From Phanerochaete sordida (lineage: Eukaryota > Basidiomycota > Agaricomycetes > Polyporales > Phanerochaetaceae): 64,000 nt of DNA. Positions 23,317 to 35,300 of the stretch are shown piece after piece; the stretch's first letter is position 1, and the number at the start of each line of letters is the position of its first letter. The position numbers and the translations under genes are program-made. The stretch is from the NCBI GenBank assembly GCA_019973155.2, contig BPQB01000022.1, positions 62,001 through 126,000 of the forward strand, in the 5' to 3' direction. The notes under the pieces are model-generated. The model did not search any database, was not told the origin of the DNA, and saw only the letters and a list, made by a program, of their open reading frames with translations.

Positions 23317-24091
23317 GTCGAAATGGAACGGGGGCGGCGAGATGATGGGCGTAAGGTCAGAAGTGTGCTATCTCGAGGGGCCACTCACAAGTCTTAAGAC
23401 ATCGCTCAGGTCTCGCCTACAAAGGCCACATCCACGCTTTAGAGACACAAGGGAGCACGGAAGATTAATTTGCGCACCTGGAAGCCTTTGTCTGCACGTC
23501 TCCAGTGCTCAGGCAGCCTACCGTGTTGAAAGGCGTACTGCGCGAGCTTCAGCCTAGCCGAGGGCACGACTGAGTCAGGATACTCACCATAACGCGCCAT
23601 ACATAATTCTATAGTTTGTGTAGTGGATGTGGGGACGTGTGAGATCCAGGACACAGAGGATGTCGTGGAAGAAGATCGAGAGCTGCAAATGGTTGGCGCC
23701 CAGTGCTTGCTTCCCGCACTCATCATTCTCGACAGCCTGAAGCTCTCCTTTCGCGTCCCCCTTCCACACAAACCGATGTATCCTGTACACATCATTCGAT
23801 ACAGTTAATGTCATCGTTCTTTGGACTTATTCTCGTGCCTGAGCTTCACCTGCACGCGCACCGGTCGCATGGGCCGCTCCAATATGCTTGCGCATTGAGC
23901 GTGGCTACGGGTCGCTTTCACTAATCATTCCCCTTTCATAGATGAAACAGATGCTCGAGCCAGGCATCTCACAATGCGGCCAGTGGCGGTGGCCTCTGGC
24001 TGCACTTAAAGGTACCTAGCCACTTCCTCGCCCATAGAACTGTCCCATTAACCCGATTTCAGACGCGCCCCCCTCCCCACACACCCTCACT
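23317..24091. promoter_or_regulatory. Divergent intergenic region between DUF6532 gene and Plavaka transposase
   Basis: 775 bp separating two divergent start codons. No gene recognised; it probably holds both promoters. No clear TATA box was identified. Confidence 0.45.
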
Positions 24092-27029
24092 ATGAGCACC
24101 AAAGTATACGCCTGCCCGTCCTGCAACAAGAGATTCAAGCGGGAAGGCGGCCTGAACAGCCACATCACCCAGAAGTGCCCGTGGGTCCGTCAAGCCCGCG
24201 AGGCCATTCCACCGGCACGTCTACCCAACTTCAACGACCCTGAGGACTTCGAAGACGATCCCCACGGCCTCGACGGTGACCCCATTGGTGACGAGGACGT
24301 CTCTATGGAACATGAAGTTGACATGGAAGACGCAAGCACACTAGCTGGTCCCGCACCATCCTACACTATCCCTTCCATCGACTCGGAGCCATCTCACTTT
24401 GTCGATCGCTCTCGCCGCGCCCGCATTGAAGAGTGCTTGGAGGACGACCCTGAGGTCGTGGTGCGCTTCGACGGCGCTGCCAAAGTCTACGGCTGGTCCG
24501 ACAGCGCGTACGAGACCTATCGCAAGAAGGCTGCTGCGGGCGACGAGGATAATCTGTACCATCCATTTGCTAGCCGTCTCGACTGGGAAGTAGCGAAGTG
24601 GGCCAAGGAATCAAGGACGGGCGACAACGCCTTGACTCGCCTGCTAGGTATCCCTGGCGTGGTCGAACGGCTCGGGCTCTCATTCAAGGATGCGCGGTCG
24701 CTCAACCAGATCATCCATCACTCCCTTCCTATGCCAGTCGGCCCCGAATGGTTCGAAACCCCTGTCAAATTCGAGGGACAGAGATACGCTCTACACCATC
24801 GCAATATCGTCGAGTGTGTGGAGCAGCTCTACAGCAACCCGTCCTTCGCCGACCACATGCACTACGCCCCCGAGCACCTCTTTGCTGATGCGGATATGTC
24901 GTCGCGGTTGTACAATGGCATGCACACCGCTGATTGGTGGTACGAGACACAAGTGCGTTCTCTATTGTTGTATCATCTACCGCTGTCTAACCTGTTACTC
25001 GAAGGAAGCACTGCCAGACGGTGCCACCGTTGTCCCGCTCATCTTTGCCACCGACAAGACCGAGCTGACGGCCTTCAGCGGCGACCACACTGCCTACCCC
25101 TTATACGTCACAATCGGTAACATCGACTCCGATGTCCGCTGCCGTCCATCGCAGCATGCGTGGAAGCTCGTCGGCTACTTACCGACCGCAAAGCTCGATG
25201 GACTTGGCCTGAGTGAAGACTCCGCACGGCTTGCACGCGCGAGGCTCTTCCATTACTGCATGTCGACCATCTTGGAGCCGCTGAAGAAGCTCGGTCGCGT
25301 TGGTCAACGCATGACAGGCGGCGACGGCGCGATTCGACACTGTTACCCCATCTTGGCCTGCTATGTGACCGACTATCCAGAGCAGTCGCTGGTCTGCTGC
25401 ACCCGCTCCGGGTCAGCCTGTCCCAAATGTCCCGCCAAGAAGGATGAATTCGGGGACAATCTACATTATGACGTGCGGGATCCGCAGCAAACCTTGCAGG
25501 CTATCCAGCATGCTTGCGAGCAGTCGACCGCTACTGACCGTGACGCTCTGCTCAAGGCCGCAGGCCTCACCGGCGTCGACGAACCATTCTGGGCAGATCT
25601 TCCATTCTGCAATATCCATGATGCGATAACGTCCGACATCCTTCATCAGCTGTATCAGGGGGTCATCAAGCACGTCGTTCAATGGAGCTCAGCGGTCCTG
25701 GGGGAAGCAGAGCTCAACGCGCGTTTTGCCCGCATGCCTCCGGTTAGCGGCGTCCGGCTCTTCTCGGAGGGAATCACACATCTTCAGCGTGTGTCCGGCA
25801 GCGAACACAAGCAGATATCGAAGCAGCTTCTCGGCTGCATGGTGGGACGTGCGCCGAAGAGGGCTATTCGTGCAACCCGCGCGATCCTCGACTTTCTCTA
25901 CATCGCACAGTATCGCTCACACTCCACGGAGACGTTGGAGTATCTTCAAGAAGCCCTCGACGAGTTTCACGACAACAAGAACATCTTCCTGGAGTTGAAC
26001 GCTCGGCCTGGCGACAACTTCGACTTGCCAAAACTCCACTCGCTACAACACTACGTCGATTGTATCCGCCGTTTTGGTACAACAAATGGCTACAATACGG
26101 AGTCTACGGAACGTCTGCACATCGACTTCGTGAAGCACGCCTATCGTGGTACCAACAAGAAGAAGGCCCTCGCGCAAATGAGCTGCTGGCTCTTGCGACG
26201 CGAGGTCCTACACGACTTCTCGTCGTTCGTCCAGTGGCGCGAGCAGTCGTCGCAACGCGCCGTCAAGCGGAAGCACGGGCGAGCGCGAATCATTCAACCA
26301 GGAACGAAACTGGCGAAACAGCCAGCTGCTGCAAATGTCTCGATCGAGGACCTACCAACACTGTACGGCGTTCATCACTTCAAGGCGGCGCTGCAGACGT
26401 TCGTAGCGCAATACACGTCGACAGCTGGACGGTACACGTCACGGCCCTCCGACCGCAATATCGAGCTCTTCGTCCACCGCGTTCATGTGTGGCACGTCGT
26501 CAAATTCGACTCGCTGGACGTTCAGCTTGGCAAACGCATCACACACGATATCGCGCATGCTTCGCCTGCGACCGTAGCCCGAAACGGATGGCCTGTCGCG
26601 CCGCAGTTCGATACGGTCTTTGTCAACGACACTGGCGCAGCCGTAGTTGGCATGAAAGGTCTGCGGGTCGCGCGTTTGCGGCTGATCTTCGCCATCCCAG
26701 ACGACCTGCTCAAATTCACATTCGGCAAGAATTCGAGCCCTCCGGGCGCACTGGCATACGTGGAGTGGTTCACACTACCTCGAACGAAAGACTCCGACCA
26801 TGGTATGTACCCGATCTCCTACAGCAAGCTCGAGAACGGCCGCGGCCGCAGTAGCGGTCATCAGTACAGTATCATTGAACTGTCCACCCTTGTTAGAACC
26901 TGCCAGCTCTTCCCAAGCTTCGGGAGGAAGGCTAACCGTGCCTGGACATCTGCGACAGTGCTTGATGACTGTGACTCGTTCTTTGTTAGCAACTGGAAGG
27001 ACCATCTGACATACCAGACAATATATTAG
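24092..27029 (+). CDS. Plavaka transposase (CACTA/EnSpm superfamily)
   Basis: Two exons, join(24092..24952, 25005..27029), 961 aa, no disruption seen. The N-terminus has a C2H2 finger (YACPSCNKRFKREGGLNSHI), then an acidic linker. Plavaka hallmarks follow: YHPFASRLDWEVAKWAKE, LGLSFKDARSLNQIIHH, and the core FATDKTELTAFSGDHTAYPL, YVTIGNIDSDVRCRPSQHAW, LVGYLPTAKL. Next come a CPKCPAK motif, NIHDAITSDILHQLYQGVIKH, the TNGYNTESTERLHID block, and the C-terminal QYSIIELSTLVRTCQLFP and CDSFFVSNW. Asp and Glu residues in these blocks are candidates for the catalytic triad. Cuts and rejoins DNA at the element ends. Because the frame is intact and the ends are recognisable, the element could be recent or still active. 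Confidence 0.92.
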
Positions 27030-27059
27030 CCGCAAATACAGTCGATTTTTGTCCTTCTT

Positions 27060-27310
27060 CCCCTGTGTGAATGCTATCATACCCATGTAATTCTATAGCT
27101 CGGGTATTGGATGAGGATACTACAAAGCTGGATGTAGCTGATATAGTTTGAATGCACGCTACAGACGCTACCGGTTGCTCCTGCTATGCTACCTAGTGCT
27201 ACAAACCAATACATATGCGAGGTGTGTGCTATGGGAGCTACCTGGGCTATGGACCAGTATGTATGGCTTGAGTATGCTCGATAGCGATCCATAGACGGTG
27301 CTGCTGCTAT
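27060..27310. repeat. Subterminal GCTA/TAGC-rich array, right
   Basis: About thirteen GCTA or TAGC words in 250 bp, including GCTATGCTACC and a CTATGGACCAGTATGTA motif that nearly repeats the left array's CTATGGACCACTATGTA. Marks the right subterminal zone of the inner element. Confidence 0.7.
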
Positions 27311-27315
27311 GTCAT

Positions 27316-27333
27316 GTGGGGTTTTTTCAGAAG
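27316..27333 (-). repeat. Inner element, right terminal inverted repeat
   Basis: On the minus strand reads CTTCTGAAAAAACCCCAC, pairing with 20993-21010. Confidence 0.8.
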
Positions 27334-27335
27334 AT

Positions 27336-28601
27336 CCCGCAACCGGTATTCACTTGACCGGCCAAGTCCTTGCCTTACAGCCCGCAGCACGCGAATCCGG
27401 CGCAGATTCCGACGCAAAGCCTTGGTTCTGGTCCGGATCCTATGCGAAGCTTGAGCTTGCGAACCAAGGCAGCCGCCGACGTGGAGGGAAGAGTACACGA
27501 AAGGCCCTAACAGTCAAGATACCGAGCTACATGTGTGAGCCCGTGTGCGCGCGCGTCAATGAAAGCGAGCAATATGTGGCATCGGACGCTCCGCCGCTAG
27601 AAAGAGCCCTTGTGCCGCGTCTTACGTGGGAATGGAACGCCGGCGAGCTTCACCTGCTTGCGACGACCTTGTGGGACACACTTCAAGCAGTCAGTCCCAG
27701 CCGCGATGTCGCAAATTTCCTGCCACAGGTCGGACAGAGCGACGCATTCCCTTATCGGACAGGTTCAGGTGCGTTCAAATTATCACGTAACATCCCATAA
27801 GCTGATCAGCATGCCCGACATCATCCACAGACGTTCATTTCGTCTCAGCAGAAGCAACTGAGTGCATCCGCGCGACACAGAATGTGAACCAAAATAAGTT
27901 CGTCTGCTATCAGTGTGTCAAGGCTATCGCGCCGAAGGACGCTCGCGCGCACGTCGGAGCGCATATCCTGAGAGCTATGCGAGGTGTAGACGAGAACTTG
28001 AAGGGTAGCCCGGTGCGTCTACTTACGCCGTGCTGAAGTCGACTCTACTCACAGACAGGATAAGGTTGGATCCTCATTGCCATGTGGATTCTGTGGTCGC
28101 TCTGGCATCAAAAGCTGCGCCGAGCTGTATCTTTCAGTCGGGGAACGCGGTAAGAAGGTCAAGTCCGGCTGTCTGCATAGCCACCCCTTCAAGTACGGCT
28201 GCGCCCTCGAGCCGACTTCCAGTACACCCTCGACCAACAGACCTATTCACTGCCCCCTCGAGCCATGCGACGCGATCATCGTCATGTCAGACGGGAAGTG
28301 GCGTCGTGCCTTCTGGAAGTATAACATGCCCGAACACATTCGGACGTGCCACGAAGGTTACTCCGCGGACGGCGTTGAGCCCGGGGCTTCACTTCCAGAC
28401 CAACTCCTTACCGACATGGAAATCAAGGTTCTAGAGGAGCAACTCATGAAGATCCCGGAGGACCGCATACCTCAAGTTCGACTCATCGCTCCCTCGGCAA
28501 CCGGCGGCACATCTGCACGCGCGAAGGCTTCGAAGAGGTCAGCGGCCGAGAACCTAGCTATGGCCATGAAGAAAACCAAGCAGCGCCGCGTTAAGGCATG
28601 A
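27336..28601 (+). pseudogene. P-element-like transposase, 3' part (separated C-terminus with Cys/His-rich module)
   Basis: Three exons, join(27336..27768, 27831..28012, 28059..28601), 385 residues in the same frame as codon CAT at 20990-20992. Motifs: FVCYQCVKAIAPKDARAHVG (CxxC then HxxxH), PCGFCGRSGIKSC, IHCPLEPC and WKYNMPEHIRTCHE, followed by a basic tail ending near KKTKQRRVKA. This set of Cys/His motifs is, to my recollection, the usual C-terminus of the same Agaricomycete protein family as 17025-20992. An ATG at 27309, inside the inner element, could start a chimeric protein of 394 aa. I therefore read this as the detached end of the split transposase, not an independent gene; the alternative of a separate zinc-binding accessory gene cannot be excluded. 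Confidence 0.65.
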
Positions 28602-28805
28602 TTCGCGCGGCTTAGGAGTCCTTGACCACGCTCACGAACGGCCTTATATACGGGCCTGTGCATCTGTATCCAATATATTTACTTTATTACTACCGCGAGT
28701 CGAACGCGACGCGTCCTGGACGCGCTGCGGTGTGTCGCAAACGTCGCATTCTATTTAGAATTCGCCATGTTATGCCGTCCGTCGGCAGGCGTTGATGCTC
28801 CACCT

Positions 28806-28838
28806 TCGTGGTAGGGTAGGGTAGTGTCCGGGGTCCTT
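28806..28838 (+). repeat. Subterminal direct repeat, right copy
   Basis: Same orientation as 16645-16677 and sharing GGGTAGTGTCCGGGGTCCTT. Lies just inside the right inverted repeat. Confidence 0.7.
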
Positions 28839-28847
28839 GATATAACT

Positions 28848-28894
28848 GAGGACGATGTCAGGAATTTGAGTATCGCCCCCCTCTTGGGTATTAC
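28848..28894 (-). repeat. Outer element, right terminal inverted repeat
   Basis: Reverse complement partner of 16593-16639 (GAGGACGATGTC then CGCCCCCCTCTT on the plus strand). Confidence 0.7.
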
Positions 28895-31800
28895 GCTTGC
28901 CCTCCCACGTCCATCTTGCGAGCGCTCATGCAAAGCGCAAAGTAGTCATAGAGGGCCAACGTGTGGTCTAGCAGACATACCTGCTTTGCAGCTTAGTTTA
29001 AAGAGTGGTGTTCGACCAATATTGGGGCATACCCGTGTCCAACCCGTGTCAGCGAAGGTGTCGATACCGCTATCTGATCGATACCTTTCGGAGATTCAAA
29101 TGCGCTTACTCAGTATCAGTACTCCCTTCAAGGCAGTCTAAGTACGTCCTAGAGCGCATACTTACCAGCTACTTACTGTGTACTTACCACTTGCTTACCC
29201 TCCTATAAATCCTTTCCCCCGCTTTGGTTGGCTACTACTTGTGACTTACCTCTTCGATTTTCACTGCCACCGTCGCACGGCGCAGCTCCAATAGCCTCGC
29301 CGACACGCTTCGGGGTGCCATTGCGCGGTCATAGGGTTGCTATTCGTCACCATGTCATCGCCTGCAGATCTCTCAAACGGACTCAATACTCTTGTATCCG
29401 ACATCTGAATCGGCTGACTCGCTCCTAACGAGCTCGCTCACTCTATCTGTGTCGACGACATCTTCAGGAAATGAGTGATGCTGCATTTTGTAGTCGAGGG
29501 CTCTCCGCAAAGTAAGTCGTGCTCATGCTTCCTGCTCGAAGTTCGTTGTGGTGCCTAAGACTGGGTTGCAGTTCGTCGCATCTCCAGCTGCGTGTGAGGA
29601 CACACTTCTGATACGGCTGATACGAAACCCATGACCATCTCGTGCGCAGGCTCCTGCTTCGAAAATGTCAGATCGTCTTGCGACGTTCCGCGAACATGCT
29701 GGCCGTATCGCGGGAGAGCTTTTCTAACTCATCGATAGTCCGCCACTGAAGCTTCTGAACATCTTCGGGGCGCATATAGGGCGGCGCGTGCTCATCTTGA
29801 GCCACCGTCGATGCCATGCGCAGGCCGCACCTCACAAGGGTCCGTACCCCAGAGCTGCAGAGATCTTATCCGCGCTGAAGCTGACGATCTTCACAGACGT
29901 CTTAGGGCAGAGAATTCTACAGCCGCACTGTGCCGTGCGCCACAATGGAAGATCATCCTACCCATGGCTGGCGTGTTCTCTGATTCCGCCCTAGCATGTG
30001 ACCGGTTACCTTGGCCGACCAGCCGACTTGGCCAGTCGAAAGATCTCTTCCACCAGGAACCGAAACACAAGCCAATGCGTTCTTTTGCCTGCCTCCGGCC
30101 ACCTTCGTCTGGTCCCAGTCGCGCAGACGCTAAATGGTGACACTACCGCCCATGCGATGGCCCCTTCAGCCTCCGCGTGCAGATTCGTGGGGGTACACAC
30201 GTGTAAGTAATACAAGAAGTCCCCTCGCTCCGCTCCGGTGAGGAGACTAATTTACAAAGAGACGCTTTTGCTTCTGTCCAGCCGGAAGGCCGACTAAACG
30301 GTCCAAGTCCAACAGCACAACATCGGCAGTAGAGGGTCAAACAACGTTAGACACTGCTAGATATTGTTGTGAGGAGCGCACGATAGCCTGAGTCCCACTG
30401 GCAGTGCTGCGTCGACCAAAATACCGCGAACCTCTTGTCCTGATCTGATCTTATCGCACCGTCTGCGATTGATCGCTGCTCATGCAGGCATTACAGATAA
30501 CCAGGCATGTTGTGTTAGACCGCGCGAGGTCCGTAGACCACAAAAACCCTGCGCAATTCAGGTATCGGCAAATTAGGCCCCACTGGCAGACATCACCACT
30601 GCATGAACACGATCCGAATGAAATGGCATTAGGTGTACGGGGGCGGCGGAGTACAATACATGCAGTAGCGAGCCTGCGGAATGACCACCTGAGCGGGCAG
30701 TAAAGCGCGATGCCGGCCTCCGTCATCCAGGCCACGGAGCAGTCCAATCTTGAGCCTGGAGGGGTGATAGTGGCACTCACGGTGTGTACAACGGCCCGGA
30801 TAGCTGCATATGCCAAGCGTGCTTCCAGGGATTATGGTACGCAACTGCTGACACGAGGGTAGTATCAGGAACGACGACGAGCCCGCATGGCCGTGTAGTA
30901 CCTCGGTCCCTGTATTAAAGGATCAGCGCTCATCGAGTCGTATAAGGTGAGCACGCACCCGGAATCTCGGCGATCCAGTACCCGCGCACGCCCTCTAAAA
31001 CGTGTCAGTGGGACTTGACGGTGCTCGTGTTCACGTTGAGCATACTGAGCGAGAATGTCAGAACGGCCAAGAGAGGTAAATTGAGTGCGCAGGGAGTGCT
31101 TACCATGGTTGTTACGCTTTGCGGCTCACGTCATGGTGCTTCGCGGGCAGCAATCAGCCTGTCGAGCTATAGTTCGAGCCTGGCGCAAAGAAAGCCGGCG
31201 CAACGCGACGTAGAGCGGCAGCGCCTTGCGCCGCTGGCGCGTGCGTTCTGTGAGTGAGGCGAGCGGCGCTGCGATCGCGTCGCACGCGCGATGGACGTCG
31301 CCCTCGGGCCTCGGCCGTGCGCTCCATATTCATGGCCTCCAGGTCCTGCGCGCCGAGCGCGGGCGTGGAAGACGCGGGCACCACGAGCTCGCGATTGCTT
31401 CGGCAGCCACTACCAGTCATGTCGTCTAGACGCAGACAATGTTGGAGACACGCCGCAATATGCTGTCGCCATGCAGCTGGCTGGCCTGGCCGGGCAGGGT
31501 CGAGTAGCATGTTGCGGAGGTCGAGCACGAAGCTCGTCGCGAGCGCCGCCGCGAGCCCGTGTGCGGTGGCGGCTGGAGTGCGCGGATCGAGCTGTTCAGC
31601 TGTATTGCCGCGCCCCTGCGGGGCCACGAATGAGCATTAGTAAAGCGATGAGAGCAGTCTCGGAAACATTGGAAGGACATACCACTGCTGGAAAACAGAA
31701 CGGACGTTCGAGGCGTAGTGAGGTGACGGAGGGAAAGAGGAGAGGGAGACCGCCTGCCGTGGACCCATTCATTTTAACGCAAGAAAATTGCGGTCGGATC

Positions 31801-32306
31801 GCCACGTCGCAGGCCGCGCGCGTGCGTGGCCGCAGTGGATGATTGGACGTACGAGACCCGGGTTCGGGACCGGAGTGGGTAGGGCGGTATATAAGCTGGC
31901 TGAGGTTCAGACGGGCATCCCAGGTCAATAGACCTCGCGACGCACAGTTGAATGGAATTGTTACTTACGGTCGATGTGCATAATAATAGAGTAATTTGCA
32001 ATACGGTCAGCGGTGACAATGAACTTCGATCTCTTATGAAAGTATAATCCCCATCGCAGGCAGCGCAAAGCATTCGACGTGTCGACTGGCATCTCAGGCT
32101 GCAAGTTGCGCCGGTAGATCTACCTGTTCGTGCATCGATGCTCGACGACGACTGTCAATGTCTTGCGCCCTAGACGATCTTCTCCTTCCGGACAGCACAA
32201 CCTCTGTCACGATATATATACTAGATGCCACCGGGGAGGTTCTGCAGTACTCTGCACAGCAGAAGTCTCGCATACTTGCCTCCAACTCTCAAGGGACCTC
32301 TCAAAC
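28895..32306. other. Gene-poor stretch right of the mobile region
   Basis: About 3.4 kb without a gene I can support. One minus-strand frame (31154-31627) contains a helix-like LATSFVLDLRNMLLD segment resembling the cytosolic tail of basidiomycete DUF6533-type membrane proteins, but no membrane part could be spliced to it, so at most a remnant. The last 100 bp hold the lectin gene promoter. Confidence 0.45.
32213..32220 (+). promoter_or_regulatory. TATA-like box of lectin/coiled-coil gene
   Basis: TATATATA 87 bp upstream of the ATG at 32307. Confidence 0.45.
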
Positions 32307-35300
32307 ATGCCTCTCCCACTCGTAAGCGTCTTCACCCACCACCGTCACCTGCACTGACATAGGGGCAACAGCGCAGCACCACCTTGACCGCCGCCGTCTA
32401 CGGCAACGGCATCCGCGTGCACACCAAGACCAGCGAGGGCTTCGTGCGCGAGGTCGGCAACGACACCACTCGCAAGCAGTTCGCCGACGCGATGCGGCGC
32501 GGCGACGTCGGTACGGCCGCCAGCACCGCGCTGTAGACGACGTGCTGACCGCTCTGCAGGCGTCGTGAACCACTCTGACGGCTGGTTCACCGGCGACGCG
32601 GCGTTCCAGTGCAACCCCGAGAGCGCGCTCTGCTCGTTTGGCGTACGTGCCCCGTGCTCATCCCGCGGCCAGGCCTACTGACCGCGCGCACAGTGGGGCG
32701 ACTCGTCGCTGTCGGTGTTCTGCCAGGACGAGTTCGGGAACATCCGCGAGCGTCGCTTCTCGGGCGCGCTGGGCTGGGAGCTCACCGACTTCGTCGAGGA
32801 GAACACACTCATGGGCACAAACATCGCCGTGGTGTACTCCGCCGACGCGAGCCGTGTCGTGCTCTTCTTCCAGGACGCCGACGGTGACATCTGCGCACGG
32901 TCAGCACTGCCTCGCTGGATCTACCTGATATGTTCTAACCCTGTTTCAGAACTGCACACAACGGCGTGTTCGAACTCTCCAGTGTCGCCATCGGCCGGGG
33001 GCCTCTCGGATGCGGTATCGGGGCCACGGCGTGGGACGGTGAGGAGCGGCGTTCTCCTGCAGAGTCCGCACACTGATGCCCACCCAGATCTGAGGGAGAT
33101 CCGGCTCTACTTCCAAGACGAGTTCTTCCGCATCTGCGAATACCAAGGGACCTTCGGGGGCAAATTGTACGCTCGCCGTCATCGTGCCTTTATGCCGCGC
33201 TGAAATTCCCCGCGATAGCCAAAATCTGGGCACTCAGTTCCCGTTCGTCTACGACTACTGCGTCGGCGACATCACCGCCGTCTCATGGAACGAAGGCGCG
33301 CAGATCCGGTCGGTGCCCGTCTGCTGGCGACATGCGCGTCGCTAACATATATGCACGCCAGGCTCTACATCCAGGACAAGTACAACAGCATCGTGGAGTG
33401 GGCGCACAGCTACCAGAAATGGACGCAGTAAGCACCTCACTCGTACGCCCTATTACACACGCTCACCGGCACCCAGGGGCACCTTCAAGGCCGCGGCGCT
33501 CCCGAACGCCGACATCATCGCGTTCGTCCGCGACTCGTACCCCGTGCCCGGCTATAGCCTGTTCGTGATCTGGGCGGGCCAGGACCAGGTGAGCGCGGCC
33601 GGACGCGCGGGCGGCGAGGCGCGGCTAACGCGTGCCCCGCACAGAAACTGTACCAGAGCGTGTGGTCCACGCTGCAGACGGGCTGGTCTGCGCCGCACGA
33701 GATCGCGAGCGTGCGCAGCACGGGCAACGTCGTCGGCCAGTTCGTCGGCGACTACTTCTCCGGTACGCCGCCGCTTTCTGCGTCACACCACCGCCCCCGC
33801 TCACACGCCCGCAGACGAGGACGAGAACACGGACAGAAAGGCGATCACGCTCGTGCAGGTCTGCGTGAACGGCGGCGCGGTCGTCGGGCTCGCGCTCGCG
33901 TACACGGACCAGACCACGACGGGCTGGCACGGCAGCGGGCTCGGCACCGTGCACGAGTTCGCGCTCGCGGACACGGAGGACATCACGACGATCTCGTACG
34001 TCGAGGACGCGGAGCGGCTGCTCGGCCTGAGCTTCACGACGTCCAAAGGCACGTATCCCCATCCCCTCCCGCCGCGCAGACGCTGACCGCCCGCAGGCAA
34101 CCAGTCGCCGTGGTACGGCGCGCAGGGCCTCGAGTCGAACACGCTGACGTGGACGTTCGGCGGGCACGCGCTCGGCGGGTTCTACGGGACGGCGGACAGC
34201 GTGCTGCGCGGGCTCGCGCCGATCTGGACGACGCGCATCCGGGGCATCGACGCGGGGCGCCTCGCAGAGCTGCTGCGGCGCGCGCTCGCGCTGGCTGCGA
34301 GCGTGCGCGAGAGCGACGCGGTGTTCGGCGCGCTGCGTGTGCGCGCGGACGCGTACCGCACGCGCCCGCGCGCGGGGCTCGGCGAGGCCGCCGCGAAGGT
34401 CATGGACGGCGTCGTGGGCACGGCGCGCTCGATTGAGTATCTGTATGATCTCGAGACGGCGCACCGCCGTGCGCGCCTCGGGCCCGACGCGGATCGCCGC
34501 TCGAACCTGCGTGCGCAGACGGGCATCGCGAAGACGAGCGCGGACGAGGTCGAGTTTGCGCTGAAGCGGCTGTCGGAGGAGTACACGGCGATACACAGTG
34601 AGGGTAATTCGGTGCGGCTTTCTCTCGTGGAACGCCTAGGGTGCAGCTGACCTTTCGTCTTCATGATAGCTTGCACACGATGTTGACGCGGCGTACACGC
34701 GTGTGCAGCGCGACACGACCGCGCTGCAGATCTTCTTCGCGCAGATCGTGACGACGATCCGCGACATCGAGGCTACGATGGAGTCTCTTGCGTGAGTCCT
34801 CTCCCGCCCTCCATTCAACGCGCCTCTCACCGTTTCGACAGCACGAGCATCGCGCTCAGCGAAGACGAGGAGGCCGACGCGCGCGCCAAGGAGCAGAAGC
34901 AGCGTGCGCTGACTGAGCGGGTGCGTCCGCCCTCTTCTCTCCATCAGGCTCCGCGTTGACCTCTTGCAGGCGGCCAAGGCAGACCTGCTAAACGTCTCGC
35001 GGTACAACAGGCTGCTGGAGAGCGCGCAGAAGGACCTGGGCGAGGCGACCAAGCGGACGGCGGACTTCAAGGCGCAGCAGGCGCGGCTCGCGGACGACAA
35101 GGACAAGCTGCGCGCGTTCCGCGCGGAGGCCGAGGCCGCGCTCGCGCGCATCGAGGCGACGCGCGTGTCGCTGCACGTGCTCATCAGCGACGAGAAGGCG
35201 TCGCAGCTCTCGAGCGCTGCGCTCTCCGAGTCGCTCGCCGCGATATACAAGTCGACGATCCCGCTCGACGACCACACCAAGGCGCGCGGCTTCGCCGCGG

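Larger units (their letters stand above)
20993..27333 (+). mobile_element. Plavaka-type (CACTA-group) DNA transposon, 6341 bp, inserted in the P-like transposase gene
   Basis: Ends are inverted repeats (20993-21010 and 27316-27333) beginning CTTCTGAAAAAA and continuing ACC/CCC-CAC. The dinucleotide AT flanks both sides (20991-20992 and 27334-27335). Next to each end is a 240-250 bp zone packed with GCTA/TAGC words. It carries a Plavaka transposase (24092-27029, plus strand) and a DUF6532 gene (21396-23316, minus strand) transcribed divergently. Deleting it with one AT joins codon CAT (20990-20992) directly to CCC (27336-27338) in frame. The ends are hand-defined; the 2-bp duplication alone would be weak evidence. 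Confidence 0.8.
16593..28894 (+). mobile_element. Nested mobile region: outer P-element-like unit interrupted by a Plavaka-type element
   Basis: The segment is bounded by an imperfect inverted repeat of about 47 bp (16593-16639 and 28848-28894). Two 12-bp blocks are identical: AAGAGGGGGGCG near the outer end and GACATCGTCCTC near the inner end, separated by a diverged middle. Inside each end lies a repeat in direct orientation (16645-16677 and 28806-28838). The outer unit encodes a P-element/THAP9-like transposase (5' part 17025-20992, 3' part 27336-28601). The coding sequence is split by the 6341-bp inner element at 20993-27333. Without the insertion the outer unit would be about 6.0 kb. No clear target-site duplication for the outer unit could be read, so its exact ends are uncertain. 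Confidence 0.65.

Noticed and set aside
27309..27335. Start codon at 27309 as the true start of an independent zinc-binding gene
   Set aside because: It lies inside the inner element's right end, and the downstream frame continues the upstream transposase frame across the AT junction. It may still be used as a new start.
31154..31627. Minus-strand frame resembling the tail of a DUF6533 membrane protein
   Set aside because: No membrane helices could be joined to it within the available upstream space; the similarity is too short to call.
33625..34596. A 323-codon minus-strand frame inside the lectin gene
   Set aside because: Shadow of the GC-rich coding strand; the plus-strand exon chain keeps phase through 14 introns and shows repeated blade motifs.
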